Assembly (NCBI RefSeq): GCF_030269925.1
Contig: NC_085119.1
Location: 9,585,001-9,649,000, forward strand
DNA length: 64,000 nucleotides
Source of the DNA: Bombyx mori
Taxonomy: Eukaryota; Arthropoda; Insecta; Lepidoptera; Bombycidae
Reading direction: 5' to 3'
Notes under the pieces: model-generated
What the model saw: the letters and a program-made list of their open reading frames with translations, nothing else
The model's database searches: none
What the model was told of the DNA's origin: nothing
Made by a program: the position numbers and the translations under genes
In this document: in pieces, positions 47,501 to 58,551 of the stretch
Numbering within the stretch: the first letter of the stretch is position 1
Layout: each line of letters opens with the position of its first letter

Positions 47501-48227
47501 GCTATGTAGGCCCCTGACATTGCTGAAATCCACATTAAATGTGGAATGGGGGACCGCCTGTGAAACCCTTTTCTTTTTTTTTGTCGTCTTCATGATTCTT
47601 TAGTTTTCGGAGAGTAGGATAAGGAGAGGTAGGATGTTGGAGGTGAGATCGAGGCAACACCTGAATGAAGCGCGGAACATAGTACGTGCTCGACCACGGG
47701 TTGCGTGAGAGACTGACGCAGGGCATGGAAGGGCCCCCAGTCCACTCTGCGTGCGATCGCCGGGATCCACTCCGGTCTCCGACTCCGGCACGACGACCGC
47801 ACGACAGGATTTTACACCGGTTGGCGGGACAGCTTCCCGGGGCGGAGTTTAGTAGAGACACCCGGGTTCAGGTCCCCTACTGACCGGCGGGCGGCAGCGG
47901 GTACCGTTTCACTGGGTCTCCCTATACCCCCGTCAAACAATCACGCCCCGTGAGTTCGCACGCACGTCTGCTCCGCAAGTTCCAGTCGTCACCAAGACTC
48001 AACCCCAACAAGGAAGGGGAAAGGGAAGGGATAGAACTGGCTCTCCAACCCACACGCCGGAACACAGCTAGGCTATTTGGCGGCGGACTCTAGTTGGAGG
48101 GTGGTCGCCAGCCAGTCGGACTAGGTCCTACCACCGGTTATGTTTTCGGCTCCCGTTTAGCACCACCCAGGGGTCACTTGTAGGGAATCGCGGGTTAAAC
48201 CTACGGAAGCGGGAAGCACCAACCCCC
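44558..48227 (-). mobile_element. Near full-length non-LTR retrotransposon (LINE), antisense to the host gene
   Basis: About 3.7 kb. In its own direction it has about 630 bp of GC-rich 5' sequence (48227-47594), one long ORF (47593-44630), a 3' UTR of about 50 bp and a 24-base A-tail (T-run at 44558-44581). It stands out from the AT-rich intron by G+C content. I see no first ORF (gag-like) in the 5' part. The 5' boundary is placed where GC-rich sequence gives way to the hairpin repeat, so it may be off by some bases. No clear target-site duplication is visible. Three extremely truncated tails of the same family lie at 1103, 26998 and 35789. Clade is uncertain: jockey/CR1-like by general appearance. 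Confidence 0.8.
44630..47593 (-). CDS. LINE endonuclease-reverse transcriptase, 987 aa, intact frame
   Basis: The protein nicks genomic DNA and copies its own RNA there (target-primed reverse transcription). The N-terminal apurinic-type endonuclease (about residues 20-235) shows FSNVRGLH (23-30), LTETQ (50-54), GDFNAHH (157-163) and SDH (231-233). The reverse transcriptase (about 515-780) shows SSYRPIAITS, SLDIAKAFD (606-614), GVPQGSVLSP (664-673) and the catalytic YADD (692-695). The C-terminal part has YCSHLWAG and LWNELP, common in jockey/CR1-like elements. The ATG at 47593 is preceded by an in-frame TAA two codons upstream and followed by a lysine-rich start (KTTKKKKR). There are no stops or frameshifts and all motif residues are present, so the copy is young and possibly still competent. 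Many shorter frames on both strands within it are shadows. Confidence 0.9.
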   Translation of the reverse strand: MKTTKKKKRVSQAVPHSTFNVDFSNVRGLHSNLDAVHHHLETAQPALLFLTETQISAPDDTSYLEYPGYVLEHNFLRKAGVCVFVRADVCCRRLRGLEQRDLSLLWLRVDHGGRSRIYACLYRSHSSDAGSALFEHVQEGTNRVLEQYPSAEVVVLGDFNAHHQEWLGSRTTDLPGRTAYDFALAYGFSQLVTQPTRVPDIEGHEPSLLDLLLTTDPAGYSVVVDAPLGSSDHCLIRAAVPLSRPDRRTTTRYRRVWRYMSADWDGLREFYASYPWGRFCFSSADPDVCTDRLKDVVLQGMELFIPSSEVPVGGRSRPWYNNASRDAARLKRSAYVAWDNARRRRDPNISGERRKYNAASRSYKKVIAKAKSEHVARVGERLKSYPSGSRAFWSLAKAAEGNFCRSSLPPLRKSDDNLAHSAKEKADLLVKLFASNSTVDDGGATPPNIPRCDSSLPDICFTQCAVRRELRLLDVHKSSGPDGIPAVVLKTCAPELTPALTRLYRLSYCTNRVPSSWKTAHVHPIPKKGDRSDPSSYRPIAITSLLSKVMERIINTQLLKYLEDRQLISDRQYGFRHGRSAGDLLVYLTHRWAEALESKGEALAVSLDIAKAFDRVWHRALLSKLPSYGIPEGLCKWIASFLDGRSITVVVDGDCSDTMTINAGVPQGSVLSPTLFILYINDMLSIDGMHCYADDSTGDARYIGHQSLSRSVVQERRSKLVSEVENSLGRVSEWGELNLVQFNPIKTQVCAFTAKKDPFVMAPQFQGVSLQPSESIGILGVDISSDVQFRSHLEGKAKLASKMLGVLNRAKRYFTPGQRLLLYKAQVRPRVEYCSHLWAGAPKYQLLPFDSIQRRAVRIVDNPILSDRLEPLGLRRDFGSLCILYRMFHGECSEELFEMIPASRFYHRTARHRSRVHPYYLEPLRSSTVRFQRSFLPRTIRLWNELPSTVFPERYDMSFFKRGLWRVLSGRQRLGSAPGIAEVHGRR

Positions 48228-48235
48228 AAAAATAT

Positions 48236-48429
48236 ATAATAAAAATATGTAATTTTTTGTACGTTATTACAAATTTAAGTAGTACACTGTATGCATTACT
48301 AATTTGTACATTATTACAAAGTTAAGTCGTACACTGTGTGCATTACTAATAAAAATCTTACGTTACGGACGTTTTTCCGGTATCCCTCCGCATCGTCCCA
48401 TAAGGACCTTCGTTCCAAAAAAAATTGTT
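48236..48429 (+). repeat. Right part of the hairpin-bearing repeat, with a 47-bp tandem duplication
   Basis: Matches 29532-29682: TTTTTTGTACGTTATTACA, AATAAAAATCTTACGTTACG, GGACGTTTTT and CCATAAGGACCTTCGTTCC before an A-run. Unlike the 29.3 kb copy, the block TTTGTAC...GCATTACTAA is present twice in a row (48256-48302 and 48303-48349). It is the partner of 44378-44464, separated from it by the LINE. Confidence 0.75.
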
Positions 48430-50659
48430 ACTGTCGTACAAACGTGACTTCTCAAAGATTCTATAATTAATAGCTTCGCGTAAACAGAACGTTAAATGCG
48501 TATTATATTTGCGAAGACACGATCGCCGAATTGCTCTAGGAGTTTCAAACTTCCGGCAAATATTTGGGCATACATGGTGCCGGGAAGTTCGCTCGAGCAA
48601 GAAATGATTTTCATACGATCCCGGACAGCGCAAACACAATTCACCCATCAAACTCCTACACAAACTTACAACTTAGTTAATAGCGTTCAGATAATGCAAA
48701 CGTAACCCATTCAATACACCGATTCCCCTTATTCAAATTTTCAACATCGCATCGCTACTAAATTCGAACTGTCCATACAACCATGAACTAATTGATTTAT
48801 ATAGGTATTTCTCAACATACAAGAAACAGATACGATTCCGAATAAAGGGTTTGTTTGAACTCACGTTCTTTGATTGTATTATGTGTTTATAGCTTCAGCT
48901 TCAATTGGCTCAGACTCGCTGCATTTAGTCCAATACACCGCGATTCAACTTATTATTAAATAATACGAATGGAAGCTTGCTTTTTGAATAATGTATTTAT
49001 TTCCAAAATGCCTATTTACAGGTAAGTATTAAGATTACATTTGCAATTGAATATTATGTTGAATATACGTTGATTAGCTAACCATTTGCATTAAATTTAA
49101 AACTTTTTTTCATTTACAACTCATTCAATTTCATAATGTTTAAAGTTAGGAATTAAATAATTTAAAAACTTCTATATCAAGTCAATGTTTACAGAATTTT
49201 ATTCTCAACTGGTTCTATATTTAGTTAACTGAAATTATCCTTAAAATTTTAACGTGGCAGCTCTTCAAACCTTTTACGAATCCATTACTGAGCACAGTGA
49301 TCGATTGTTTATAGAGAGTCGAGCAGCGTTTTATTAATAGTTTGTATAATTAGAGGAAACGCCCCATCAAACCAGCACCGTATGTCGGTGACTCCTTGCT
49401 ATGAAAGGGGCACTGAATACTCATCGGTAGCGGTCGCTTCAAACCAATCGCTACCCAACGCAGGAAGTTCAATTATCTTCCTTTGAGTTTAATACATAAT
49501 GTCGACACAATCATTTCATTAAAATGAATCTTGCAGATTCAATCATTCATAATTGGCTCAATCGACGAGACCAATTATTTTGTCTTTTAATAACATGAAT
49601 TTGAAGTCATAATGAAATTATAATTCACGACAATGATGCATCCAAGTATACACTTTAGTAGTCTAATATAAATTCTTGTTATTGAGCTATTTAAAATACC
49701 AAAATGTTCAAAAATCAATTAGGAAAATAATAATACAAACGCTATTCTTAGACTTTTCGTCATCTATTATTTAAAACCTCACCAAATCTTATCGTAGAAT
49801 GACGTTCCGTTTCGAACAAAGGATTACACAGGATCGTCTGTGCGACAACTCAGTCACCCAGTCAGATATAAATCTTTTATGGTGACATCGATCGACAGCC
49901 AGCATTCTTAAAGTACCCTCACATAATCTTCTGTCGCCGTCTGTCTTCCCCACAACTAATCTATCCTTTCGTTTGTAAACAAACCACTTTTGGTTTGAAT
50001 AATATACTGGTTGAGGTGAGACATGAATACAATAGCAAGACTGTAATAGTTTCCGTTTTGAATAAGAGATGCCTATTGTCTCCGGCAGATATTGATTGAG
50101 TTCGTTCGTCTATGTATGACGACAAATTCTGTGCTCCGAAATTCGTTTCCTGTTGTAAATGTGACAACGTAATATTTTCATTAATAATTCTTTTGATTTT
50201 CAAATTAAAAAATAATTTGATACACTTAACGCGTCGTAATATTGATCAGTTCAGAGAACGCATTGATTGACGCAACGTCTAATAATAGAATTTTCTATTT
50301 CGTCATCTGTAAAGACAGTGCATGCTGGATCAGTGACACGGACTGTATCAGGGAGATCAGCGTCAACGGGTCTGACTATTTCCGTGGCACATTCTCGTCG
50401 CACACCGGACGCATATCCAGAATAGGAGTATTTCTGCTTAACCCATTTCAAAATAAATAAGCCGTTGTGCTTGTTCGAATAAATACAAGCCACACTTTGA
50501 CACTGCTTCCTATAAATAAACGCAATGAATAGACGGCTCGCGTTCCTGCAGTAATATGTAATGTCGACATTTCCTCGGGTAGATTTATTTCTATCCTTAT
50601 TTGAATATTTTATAATGTAGATGGACGAACTGTCTCATTACTTAGGAATGAAGTAAACA
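48430..50659. other. Intronic stretch without recognised features
   Basis: AT-rich. The open frames 48358-48663, 49961-50203 and 50242-50460 show no domain. No RNA gene or repeat seen. Confidence 0.4.
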
Positions 50660-50886
50660 TCCATACTTACTATATAATTTTATGAATGTGATAGGGTTTT
50701 TGTTTGTGTGTTTTTGTTGTATTTCTTTCGCGTCGAAACGAAGCAATGGATTGATTGACACTAATTTTGAAAAGTCGTAGTATTAGGTCAATAGAGGCTA
50801 CCTTTTATCCCGAAATAAAATCTCATTCCCACTGGAAACCTCAATGACAGTTTCTTAGATCACGCAGGCGAAGCCAGGAGTAATAG
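50660..50886 (+). mobile_element. Helitron-like element, diverged
   Basis: Starts TCCATACTTACTATATAAT after an A (50659). The interior has CGAAGCAATGGATTGATTG, GGCTACCTTTTATCCCG and ACGCAGGCGAAGCC. From memory this order belongs to a common lepidopteran Helitron that ends GCGGGCGTCAGCTAG. Here the end is mutated (AATAG before T at 50887). No coding capacity. Confidence 0.5.
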
Positions 50887-51539
50887 TTGACCATATAAAT
50901 AAATTTTAAATAATAACATAAGTTTTGAATGCACATTTTCTTTTGAGCAATTTTATTTTAAATAGATGCATTTATAATAATTAAAAAAAAAGTATAAATC
51001 ACCATACAGAATAGGAACAAAATTAAGAAAATTAGCTTACTAACATTAGTTCTTACTTAAATAGCAGACATAATAAAGTTAATATAGAGATAGAATAGCA
51101 TATTTTTGGTGAAAGTCTACAGAATAACAGACCACACACGGGGTGGCTCCATTTGTCAGAGTTCGTATGCTCCACGCGAGATAACAAACGTACCCGCGGC
51201 TCTCAGCTGCACTTATCTAAACACTTAACGCGAGCCATATACAAACAAAGCTGCCCCTCACTCATTTTTTACTTCGAAACGTCTTTTTTACCCTGCAGGC
51301 TTCACAGAACTGCATGCTTTGCGTGCCAAGTGCCTTTGTTTGTCCGGAAATATATGCATTTAGTTTGCACGTTCATTTAATGATGACACTTTACTATTTG
51401 AAAAGTAAATTTAACCAATTAATGTGTATTCTTTTTAAACAACACTGTTTAAAAACACTAAAAAAAAACATTTAACGGAACACGACAAGCGTCCAGAAAG
51501 TTCCAACAAAATCTTTCTAATAACAGTTTTGGTCTTGTC
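50887..51539. other. Intronic stretch without recognised features
   Basis: AT-rich. The open frame 51153-51380 contains several cysteines but has no recognisable domain or splice context. Confidence 0.4.
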
Positions 51540-51870
51540 CAAGGTACACGTCACCGGGCGTGACTAACGAATGGCTCGCCCTACAGACCCTAAATTCTGA
51601 GTCGTAAGTATCAGTGACGCGACAGCGGAGCCCAGTGTCTACGGAGGCTGCCGAACATTACCATAACTCTCGTCGTACCGTTCCCGTAATTAGAAACACC
51701 ACTAACACGGAACACTCGAAACACATTAATCCTTTTTGATTCGGTAGGGTTAATGTACCGGGCGTGTACCGTACGACTTAACTAGCTGTGGGACGCTGAT
51801 CCTTATACTCTCCACCGGTACATTACTTATAAAATAAATGTTCCGAGACCACTTTGACTGACAAATCACG
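51540..51870. promoter_or_regulatory. GC-richer intronic patch, unexplained
   Basis: Contains two ACCGGGCGTG motifs about 200 bp apart (CGTCACCGGGCGTGAC near 51549, TGTACCGGGCGTGTACCG near 51753) and CGACAGCGGAGCCCAG. It stands out from the AT-rich intron. It could be an enhancer, an unrecognised mobile element or an alternative exon; nothing decides. Confidence 0.2.
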
Positions 51871-52429
51871 AAGCAATGTCCCCGCGTGGGCGATTCGGAA
51901 TGACGATTCTCTGGAAATATTCATATAAATTACCTAAATAGCAATCGCGTGTAACGTTGGTAGCTTATATATTAGCAATAAATATTCTAAATAAGGCTAT
52001 TTCATCTTCGAGAACCGGTCACACTGGGCATGTCTAAACATCGTTATTTTCTTATGAATGAAAATGAAAGTAATTAATTCAAACTTCTCAATTAACGGGT
52101 AAAAAGATTTATTTTATATTTTTAATCAGGAAGTCTCGTTTTATTTCGGCCACACTGAAACAAACTATTGATGTACACTTTATTCAAATGCGAACATTGC
52201 TTGTTTACATCATCACCATCAGCTATAGAACTTGAATTGATTAACAATATGTGTTAGATTTTTTAAATGTTTTGGAAAAAGAAAAATAGAATATTTTAAT
52301 TTCGTTACATTCCACTTGAAACTTATTGAGATATACATTATACTTAATCCATCCGTTGTAGTGGCATCCTCTGCTTAATTACCTTCTCCTTTCAAAATTA
52401 TTTCTATCGCGACCCTAATTTTATTGCAT

Positions 52430-52610
52430 TTACCTATTATGGGTAGAGCGGTGAGTACCGCCATGCTATTCGTATCTGTCGCGTACCATTCGGTCTCACA
52501 GCCAAACTATACTGCCACTGTGGCTTCTATCTCGATTAACAAAATAAGCGGTGGTATTCATTTCATGATGTCTACTACTTCGGGTGACCACACACTACAG
52601 TAACGTCTAT
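52430..52610 (+). repeat. Possible very old tail-family fragment
   Basis: GGGTAGAGCGGTGAGTACCG, then GCGGTGGTATTCATTTCATG, ATGTCTACTACTTCGGGTG and ACCACACAC loosely follow the family order. The similarity is weak. The surrounding DNA (51871-52429 and 52611-53867) shows nothing else. Confidence 0.3.
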
Positions 52611-53867
52611 CCACCTAATTCAACAAAAAGTTCTCACTCTCGCAGCATATCATTGCTAGTCTAATAAATTCCATAACTATAACTAAAACTGTATAAATCT
52701 ATAATAAATTCTACGAGTACCTGAGTTATTGATATTGTTCAAAGAAATTCTTGTATTCGTATCTCTCGAATAGCGATAATCATAAAACGAATCATCGCAT
52801 CAATCACGGAAAATCATTCAAATACACATAAATTTCGAATTTTTTATGAATAAAATGCTCTTAACCTATTCAGCATACCTAAACTTAAAAATTATAAGCT
52901 ATAGTCACAACAGAAATATACTGAAATCGTGAATATTGTTCATGCCTATTTAACTCTCCACTCTATAGTTTATGTTGACCATAAAGTTGAATATATTATT
53001 ACTACGACAGCGAACACTTTTTTTCTTAAATGTTGTAATCATAGTTGAATGTTTAATGAGCTTTGTAGATATTTTTATGAAGTGAAAAGAGATTCAACTC
53101 ATTTCGTTCACTTTTAGTTTGTTTAACGAAATTACTTTCTTAAAAGGAAAGACGAATGACTATACTTGATTATTTCATCAAGTAATGTAAATCATTTTTA
53201 AATGATTATAACATTTAATGAATATTTGAAACTGTATACACAAAGTATTGAAATGGAAGATATCGGCTGACGTGCAAAGTCTTCGACCTGAAGTGGCGGG
53301 AGCCGCGGGTTTCGCCCGTCGATGTACTTCTTCGATTGTGGGTATTTAAAATATTAACTCACTAAAATAGCTCCTAAATCCTAATTTCCTAAGTGACATG
53401 AAATGTCTTCCTCCTCCTAAAAAGGTAAGTAGCAACTTGGTAAACCTTGGATACGGCCCTTGATTAGTGGTAAGACTGTTTTCACCGTTTATTTCTTTTC
53501 AAAACAACGAAAAACAGAACAACAGAACCGGTTTGTATTCTCACAAAGTCTAAATGCCAAGCTCATTCATACATACCGAACTAACGTTACAGCCATTAGA
53601 CAAGTAAATACTCCTATGTGCTGGTAAATTACTTTGCAATTCAATGCAGCCAGTGCAAGGAAATGAATGACCCTTATCGACCGGACTAGTGGACTGTGAA
53701 GCATTAAGTTCCTATCAAGTAAATGTATTTTGAACTATCTCTCGATCATAAAATTAACAACTGCATTTTATTTTAGTTTCTAAATTGAATTTAGAAGATT
53801 ACAAATGGTATATTTCTTTAAAAAGAAACTAATCTTTTTCATTTGCGACTTATCGTAGTCCTTAACT

Positions 53868-54000
53868 GGTACGGTAACCCACACTCAACACAACGTGAAA
53901 TCGGCTGCCTATCTTAAGACATAAGGTCTAAATTAGAATTTCATGGGAACGGCCAGGACACCCTTCATACCGAACCGATGACTGCGTCGTGGCTAAATTA
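53868..54000 (-). repeat. Diverged tail-family fragment, antisense
   Basis: In reverse it reads GACGCAGTCATCGGTTCGGT, ATGAAGGGTG, GACCTTATGTCTTAAGATAGG and CACGTTGTG, matching the family's middle. The 3' end and poly(A) are lost. The DNA from 54001 to 55077 shows no recognised feature. Confidence 0.45.
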
Positions 54001-55077
54001 AGCAGACCAGTGACATCGACAAGTGCGGGACCAAAATGCCCTGCGCCAACCAAGAATTACGCAATTTTAGAAACTGTACGGGTTTTATTTTATTACATGA
54101 TGTTTTCCGATGAATTGGAACGTACAAACGATAACGATATGTTATATTATAATAAATAAACGATTGTCGTCTTCATAAAATGCATTGGATACAATCACAT
54201 ATGAATTAAATCGAAAATTGAAACCCACTGTACTTAATTTATGAATCATTTACCATGCTGAAATCCTTTAGTAAATATTATAAACCATGTGACGGTTTAT
54301 GACCAAAAAATGTAGATGAGACAAAATGACAATTCCGGTGTAATGTATGCAGAGGGTTTGATCGCGCAATAGCAAATCCCCTATTATAGCATCGGCCATG
54401 TTGTATAACAATTTCATGCCATAGACAATCTATAGTAATATCGCTAGCATTGAAGTTTTTTTTTTTCGAATTTAAAAATATGTAATAACGCTACTGGTAA
54501 CAGTGGCACCAATTATTTCCCCCTGTTTCATTGCTGCAATTTATTCGACTACTTTGTATTTATTGCTTTAACGACCTGCGGTGTGTCCTTTATTCTCATG
54601 CCTGAATAATGAAGATGTCCAATTTTGGCATTTATAAAATGAAGTAAAGACGTTCAGTGCTGTTTAGTCCAATAGATCAAATTGAAGGAAATTCCCTTAA
54701 TCAATAGCTATGAACTCAAAGTTATTTGTCTTTCATTAGACTCAGATCGGAAATTCGGTAATGGATCCTCATTTGTATCTTCCTCTGTTTAAATAATGGC
54801 ATCAAGCGATCCTCACGCTTCGTAGCTGCCCAAAACAAATATAATTAGTGAGACATTGTCCCCACGTTTCTGTGCATATAAGTTCTTCTGAACTTCAATT
54901 TTTATCTACTTTTATAACTTGGCTCAGCGTTAAAAGTACACAAGAGAATTGAAGTTCAGCTCGAGTTTTCTTTAAAAATAATTGACTTGTTTTAAAATAT
55001 AAGACAATTGATGAAATAAGGAGATGCACACCTCACATTTTAAGGCAGCTGTAATTTTCTGAATTAAACGTATAATA

Positions 55078-55340
55078 TCTCTATATATAAAAATGAATTG
55101 CTGTTCGTTTGTCTCGCTAAAACTCGAGAACAGCTGGACCGATTTGGCTAATTTTGGTCTTGAATTATTCGTGGAAGTCCAGAGAAGGTTTAAAAGGTAG
55201 ATAAATATGAAAATTTTGTTTTTCCTTTGATGTGTTCCCGTCGGACGGATTCCTTATGTTTGTTTTAAGTTTATTTTATACAAAAGTTTAGGTCTTTTAT
55301 TTATCGATTAAGGCACTACGAAGTCTGCCGGGTCAGCTAG
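55078..55340 (+). mobile_element. Non-autonomous Helitron (263 bp)
   Basis: Starts TCTCTATATATAAAAATG after an A (55077) and ends GCCGGGTCAGCTAG before a T (55341). A short stem GGCA...TGCC lies just inside the right end (GGCACTACGAAGTCTGCC). It is the fuller relative of 28392-28633, with extra sequence around CCCGTCGGACGGATTCC. No Rep/helicase coding. Confidence 0.8.
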
Positions 55341-57599
55341 TATGAAATAAAAACCGTCAAATTGCCGATGAAATAGGTCAGCTTTAATACGAGTGATTAT
55401 GGGAACACAGCGTCCTACATTCATTTGTCTATAACTCATATAAGCACATGTATCCCACACTCACATATGCTGTTGTGTACTTATTCTGTCGGAAGACTGG
55501 CTTCTTTAGACAGAAGCCACACGAATGGGTACCTAAAATCGAACACAATCCATTATCGAAGGAGGCAGGGGTGGAATGCGATAAAAAATTTCAATCAGGC
55601 AACCGCCGAAAAATATTTATTTACAATGTAACCCGAGGCAGCAGACGGGAGGACAATATTGTGGAACGATACGCGAGAGGCGCCCGCGGCGTAGGCGCGA
55701 GCCTTCCGCCTCTTTGTGCGGCCGACTGTCGAAATAATATTGAACTCGGGATGAAATACGAGCGTCTACGAAGGGATATGCTTCGTGCCAAAACTGTTTT
55801 GCCGTTCAGCTGAAAAATACCGATCACTCAGTAGTCACAAAAGTGACTGTGCCTTCAGCGTGGAACCTACGAAGCGATACGTAGATAAAAGCCCAATAGA
55901 TATTGGCAATTTTCTTGTTTTACTATTATCACCGAAAGCAAAAAAGCCGACGGCCCATCGTATATGATTAACACAGAAGTTGACAATGCGCTTCCAATTC
56001 CAAATAGACAGACACAGAGACCAAATGAATACTACTTTGAAACTTTATAGTCAAAATATTAACTTTAATGAGATTTAATAAATCTTTTAAATTCATGATA
56101 CATATAACTTAAGATTTTCCGACGCTCCTCTTTTCGCTTTAGCGATAGTTATAGACTTGATACGAATAAAATCTAAGCGCACTTTATAACCGGGGGTCAT
56201 TAACCTATTACCCAAGCATTTCTAATACTAATAAAGGACTAAATAACATAGTTAGTTATAGACCCCACCACAATTGCATTCGGTAAGCTGATCTACGGCA
56301 TAAAAAGTGAACACTGCTGGAAATATGTACATATATTCCATTTTCAAAAAAAAATCACACAGATCAGCTCAAATCAATACATAATACTAAAAATACATTT
56401 TATTTCTAATATTGCGTATTTCTATTTTAAATAAACTAATACAAATATTCCTCATAAAACTTGGTTTTCGTGTTAAATTGAAATGTCGCCACTAACGTCG
56501 CTTGGTATATTTCGAGGAAAATTATTTACGCTAAATATAACCGAGTGGGCACGTACTTATATTTACAAGTCGCTAGTCGCGAGTGTAGCTCTCATTCATG
56601 AATCAACTTCAGTATTACCTAACCTAACCATCGTACGACACGATACGACCAAAACAAACTGCACGCTAACCTATGAAAGTTATTAATAAATGTTGCGAGT
56701 TCAATGAAACCTATAATGAGCTTCGATCTCAGTAAAATCTAGTATTTACATAAACTACTACAGGAATTACAGTAATATATTCTCTAAATAACCTATTAAG
56801 ATCGTATTTAATATCTAAAAAGAATTTCATGATCATATTAACATTATGATAATTGTATTTGATGTAATTATATACTCGGTCAGTAAACATAGTATAATAT
56901 ATAACAACATTCTCTTTCTTATAATTTAACAACCAATGGTGGAATGGGCATGAAGTGTAATAAGTAAATAATAAAATTAAAATGTTTCATTTTTTCCATT
57001 TAATTCAGTCTGCAACAGAAGTATAAGATAATCGATTCAAATTATACCCGGAATGTCTAAAGGACGATACCCATTTAAAATGCAATCTTGACAAATGTTT
57101 TTAATTAATCCGTCGGGTGTGATTGGCGTCGTATAAAACAGCTATTTAAGTGAACAGATTCCGGGCGTGGCGGTCTGCCGACCCGGAGAGATGTATGGCC
57201 ATCACACATGCGTGTATACAGATTTCTGTTTATATGAAAACTAGAATAAATCAGCCTCCCAATGATTTCCTTACCGCTAACTAAGTTTATTTCAGTCGAA
57301 CACGACTGTAGGTGATAATTCAATTGATTTTTTTTTTTAATACGAAAATCGTTTACCGAGGGCGGAAATTGGCGAAGCGAGGCAAGGCTATTGTTACACA
57401 GTTCGTTTTAAATTGGGGAACTTTCCTGAATTTACACCCATGACTTGGTATAAGAGGGTGACCGGCGGAGAATTCCGTGCTCGAAACGTTTTAACGTTTT
57501 CCATATTTTGTTTCCGAGTTTTACAATTTTCTGTTGCACAATTTAAAGAAGGAACTTTTCTTTCATCATTTAATCAATAATCATTCAATAATCCGAGTG
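55341..57599. other. Intronic stretch with one GC-rich patch
   Basis: The patch at about 55620-55800 is GC-rich (GAGAGGCGCCCGCGGCGTAG) and open on both strands: 55448-55813 plus, 121 codons, and 55621-55827 minus, 68 codons. Neither frame shows a domain or convincing splice sites, so I do not call a gene. The remainder is AT-rich and featureless to me. Confidence 0.35.
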
Positions 57600-58015
57600 G
57601 ACATTATACTGTTAGCCTGTTCTTATATATGGCAGCGAAAAAGGGCGGCAAACGTGCATACCATTCAAGTTGCTGAAATGAAGATGCTGAGGTGGATGTG
57701 CGGCGTGACTAGGCTCGATAAAATCCGCAACGAGTATGTGCGTGCAAGTCTAGGTGTACGGGACATCGCCGACAAGATGCAGGAGAGTAGGCTGAGATGG
57801 TATGGTCACGTGAAAAGGAAGCCACCTGACTACGTCGGAAATTTGGCGCTACTGCTCGACCCTTGCTTGGGCAGACCCAAGATAAGGTGGAGGGACGTAG
57901 TGCTGAAGGACAAGAGAGAATGCAATGTTGCTGACGAGGATGTCGAAGACAGAGCGAAGTGGAGGAGTAAAGTCAGGAAAGCTGACCCCACCACCATGTG
58001 GGATAAATAGCTGGG
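57600..58015 (+). pseudogene. Non-LTR retrotransposon ORF2, C-terminal remnant (RTE-like), longest of the set
   Basis: From about 57655 the frame reads [20 protein letters not shown], then [40 protein letters not shown] and [10 protein letters not shown] before a stop at 58008-58010. This is the MLRWM(C)GVT...RN-(Y)(V/I)R-SL-V..I.DK...LRW-GHV.R...GRP...W.D...ADP...WD order of endonuclease-reverse-transcriptase LINE C-termini. Upstream, LIYGSE lies in another frame, so the copy is frameshifted and truncated at its left. A GA-rich run follows the stop. No function expected. Confidence 0.75.
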
Positions 58016-58551
58016 AAGAGAGAGAAGAGAGAGAGATATTATACTGTTAGACTACGTGTATACATTTATGCTCAACACGTGTACTACAATGCAATCCTCT
58101 TAGAGATGGTCACCCGCATTGAATTCTTTTACATTATGAACGTTTCTTTGTTCTACATAAAATTCAACCTACACGGCAATTACTCCGAAGATACGACTGA
58201 ATAAATTGAATCAATTTAGTATTAATACAAAATGTTTTTCATTCAAACGAAAGCCGATAGGATCTCTCAACCGTTTTAAGAACCCTCGCGTTATGGAACG
58301 TATATACACTCTACAAATCAACAATAAATAAATTAAAACAACTTTGTAGGTTTCTCGGCCTAAGTTATGATTATGTTTATTATTTATATTCGCTTTCTAG
58401 ATGTGGCTTCGTTAGTGTGGACCACACTTTCTCATAAGATTTTCCAAGCGTTAGTGATGTAAGCGTACTAAAAAACTTTTTTTAACATATACCGTCACAG
58501 TTCAACAATAATTTTGTCCAAAATATGTAAAAAATGTTTAAGCTTTCCTCC
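58016..58551. other. Intronic stretch without recognised features
   Basis: Begins with a GA-rich run (to about 58036), then AT-rich DNA without exon, RNA gene or repeat. Confidence 0.4.

Noticed and set aside
44782..47883. Many open frames of 60-200 codons on both strands within 44.6-47.9 kb
   Set aside because: They are shadows in other frames of the GC-rich LINE ORF on the minus strand, without domains of their own.
55448..55813. 121-codon frame in the large intron
   Set aside because: No domain, no convincing splice sites, and the opposite strand is also open because of GC content.
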